Positions 62,500 to 64,000 of a DNA stretch of 64,000 nt are shown piece by piece. Source of the DNA: Pseudidiomarina indica (lineage in GTDB: Bacteria > Pseudomonadota > Gammaproteobacteria > Enterobacterales > Alteromonadaceae). The notes beneath the pieces are model-generated. The model was not told the origin of the DNA. It ran no database searches and saw only the letters and a program-made list of their open reading frames with translations. The translations under genes were made by a program, and so were the position numbers. The stretch covers positions 248,001-312,000 of the forward strand of contig NZ_FMXN01000002.1 of NCBI RefSeq assembly GCF_900104245.1. The letters run 5' to 3'. Position 1 is the first letter of the stretch, and each line of letters starts with the position of its first letter.

Positions 62500-63511
62500 C
62501 CGGTGGTTGCAATTGATTCAACGGCCAGCGCGGAAAGGTTTTAATGGCAATATCAGTCGATTCCCCTGCCGCCAAACGCTGGGCGCCTGCGTAGGCAATC
62601 ATTGCGCCATTATCCGTACAAAACTCCGGCCGTGGGAAAAACACTTCCCCACCAATATGCTGCATCAACCGCTGTAACTCTTCTCTGAGATGTTGGTTGG
62701 CACTCACTCCGCCGGCCACCACCAACCGCTTCAAACCGGTTTGCTGTAGCGCCCGACGGCATTTAATCAAGAGTGTATCGACCACCGCATCTTGAAACGC
62801 ACGAGCGACGTTTGCTAACTGTTGAGGTGAACCATCAGTGGCCGCCAGCGTATTGGCAGCAAAGGTTTTTAATCCACTAAACGAAAAGTCGAGGCCCGGC
62901 CGATCAGTCATCGGCCGCGGGAATTTATAGTGGCCCGGTTCACCTGATTCGGCCATCCGCGCCAATCGTGGTCCACCAGGATAATCCAAGCCCATCAGCT
63001 TGGCGGTTTTATCAAAGGCCTCACCAGCGGCGTCATCAACGGATTCCCCCAGCAATTGATACTGCCCGATACCATCCACTTGCACGAGTTGCGTGTGTCC
63101 GCCTGACACTAGGAGTGCCACAAACGGAAATGCCGGTGGATTCTCTTCCAGCATGGGCGCCAGCAAATGACCTTCCATATGATGCACAGCAACGGCGGGG
63201 ACTCCCCACCCAAATGCGAGGCTACGCCCGATGCAAGCGCCCACTAATAAGGCTCCAATCAAACCAGGCCCTGCGGTGTAGGCCACCCCATCAATCTCCT
63301 GCGCAGTCAATTGTGCTTCTTGCAAGGCTTGTTCGATTAACGGAAGGGTTTTACGCACGTGGTCACGTGAGGCAAGCTCGGGCACCACCCCACCGTAATC
63401 TGCATGTAATTTTACTTGCGAATAAAGCTGATGAGCCAACAACCCACGTTGGGTGTCGTAAATAGCAATGCCAGTTTCATCACAAGAAGTTTCAATGCCT
63501 AATACACGCAT
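62480..63511 (-). CDS. tsaD: tRNA N6-adenosine threonylcarbamoyltransferase TsaD
   Basis: Transfers the threonylcarbamoyl group to A37 of ANN-decoding tRNAs, in complex with TsaB and TsaE. From ATG 63511 (GAGG 6 nt upstream) it has 343 aa starting [20 protein letters not shown]. It has the metal site [12 protein letters not shown], then [39 protein letters not shown] and the [15 protein letters not shown] signature. In many gammaproteobacteria tsaD is divergent from rpsU-dnaG-rpoD; here the upstream gene is pilT on the same strand. Confidence 0.97.
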   Translation of the reverse strand: MRVLGIETSCDETGIAIYDTQRGLLAHQLYSQVKLHADYGGVVPELASRDHVRKTLPLIEQALQEAQLTAQEIDGVAYTAGPGLIGALLVGACIGRSLAFGWGVPAVAVHHMEGHLLAPMLEENPPAFPFVALLVSGGHTQLVQVDGIGQYQLLGESVDDAAGEAFDKTAKLMGLDYPGGPRLARMAESGEPGHYKFPRPMTDRPGLDFSFSGLKTFAANTLAATDGSPQQLANVARAFQDAVVDTLLIKCRRALQQTGLKRLVVAGGVSANQHLREELQRLMQHIGGEVFFPRPEFCTDNGAMIAYAGAQRLAAGESTDIAIKTFPRWPLNQLQPPANPQEG

Positions 63512-63590
63512 GCGCCGCCTCAAATTTCGGTGGAATTAAACGGCGCACAGTGTACCTGAGATCCCCGTAAAAGTCAGGATTCCGTGGCAA

Positions 63591-64000
63591 TTAAACCACG
63601 AATGAATCCTTGTCTGCTGCTTTGAGCATGGCTTCACCGGGAGCAACAATTCCGGCTTGCACTAAGGCCGCCAAGCTTTGATCTAAGGTTTGCATCCCAT
63701 GGATAGCGCCCGTTTGAATGGTGGAATACATCTGCGCCACTTTGTCCTCTCGAATCAGGTTCCGAATGGCCGGCGTTGCCACCATGATTTCATGAGCTGC
63801 GACTCGCCCACCGCCAATTTTTTTCAGCAATACCTGTGAAATCACTGCACGCAAGGATTCTGATAGCATGGAGCGAATCATTGATTTTTCATCGCCCGGA
63901 AACACATCAATGATTCGGTCAATGGTTTTTGGTGCTGAAGTGGTGTGCAAAGTTCCGAATACCAAGTGCCCTGTTTCTGCCGCTGTCATAGCCAAGCGTA
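63591..64000 (-). CDS. pilT: Type IV pilus retraction ATPase PilT (C-terminal part, cut by window edge)
   Basis: The visible 136 residues are the C-terminal part of the secretion ATPase PilT, which powers pilus retraction and twitching. The sequence LAMTAAETGHLVFGTLHTTS contains the conserved His-box region; TIDRIIDVFPGDEKSMIRSM and the AIRNLIREDK motif, which is specific for PilT-type retraction ATPases and needed for retraction, follow. The Walker motifs lie beyond the edge. MQTLDQSLAALV near the end favours PilT over PilU. It stops 80 bp before the tsaD start. Confidence 0.93.
   Translation of the reverse strand, partial: RLAMTAAETGHLVFGTLHTTSAPKTIDRIIDVFPGDEKSMIRSMLSESLRAVISQVLLKKIGGGRVAAHEIMVATPAIRNLIREDKVAQMYSTIQTGAIHGMQTLDQSLAALVQAGIVAPGEAMLKAADKDSFVV

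Overview
The window is a dense stretch of housekeeping chromosome from a gammaproteobacterium. Gene families and local order (recX-alaS-csrA, rpsF-priB-rpsR-rplI-dnaB, rnr-rlmB, lptF-lptG | pepA-holC-valS, parC-parE-yqiA-DUF1249-nudF | tolC, cca/uppP/folK/folB | plsY/tsaD) are those of Alteromonadales and Enterobacterales. The BCCT osmolyte transporter, short PutA, ExeA/ExeB pair, 2,4-dienoyl-CoA reductase and membrane dipeptidase fit a marine, salt-adapted heterotroph that uses peptides and fatty acids. An Idiomarinaceae-like member of the Alteromonadales is my best guess; this is inference from content, not a database match. I see no insertion sequence, prophage, CRISPR array, rRNA or integration site.

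Layout. 1-11137: csrA (cut by the edge), alaS, recX, a SIMPL-domain lipoprotein, agmatine deiminase, rluB, scpB, scpA, yciO, the RNase AM homologue and fadH. 11191-14473: a two-gene unit of BCCT transporter and coiled-coil porin. 14543-19792: the complete S10 ribosomal operon (rpsJ to rpsQ) with its own promoter, L4-type leader and terminator, but without the str or spc operon beside it. 19803-21624: a secreted dipeptidase, a 38-41 aa membrane protein missed by length filters, and a 94 aa exported protein behind a near-consensus sigma-54 promoter. 21722-30311: dusA, zur, dnaB, the rpsF operon, an unrecognised membrane-anchored gene, rlmB, rnr and tRNA-Leu(CAA). 30438-39262: RDD protein, lptG, lptF, pepA, holC, valS, rraB, plsC. 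39323-51398: parC, parE, yqiA, DUF1249, nudF, tolC, lpxL and a fused ygiF-glnE gene. 51545-64000: putA, an acyl-CoA dehydrogenase, an exeA/exeB-type pair, cca, uppP, folK, folB, plsY, tsaD and the 3' part of pilT.

How the genes work together. Most encode translation (S10 operon, alaS, valS, tRNA-Leu and tRNA/rRNA modification by RluB, RlmB, DusA and TsaD), chromosome replication and segregation (DnaB, PriB, HolC, ScpAB, ParCE), and envelope building (LptFG, LpxL, PlsC, PlsY, UppP, TolC, ExeAB). Catabolic genes (PutA, FadH, acyl-CoA dehydrogenase, peptidases) are interspersed. The genome is compact: five convergent gene pairs overlap at their 3' ends, and many starts overlap the preceding stop.

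No wholly new system is evident. The points most worth following are the single-ORF YgiF-GlnE fusion (triphosphate tunnel metalloenzyme joined to glutamine synthetase adenylyltransferase), the sigma-54-driven small-protein unit, isoleucine at the quinolone-resistance position of ParC, the isolated S10 operon, and two unexplained palindromic control regions (upstream of the acyl-CoA dehydrogenase and between folB and plsY).
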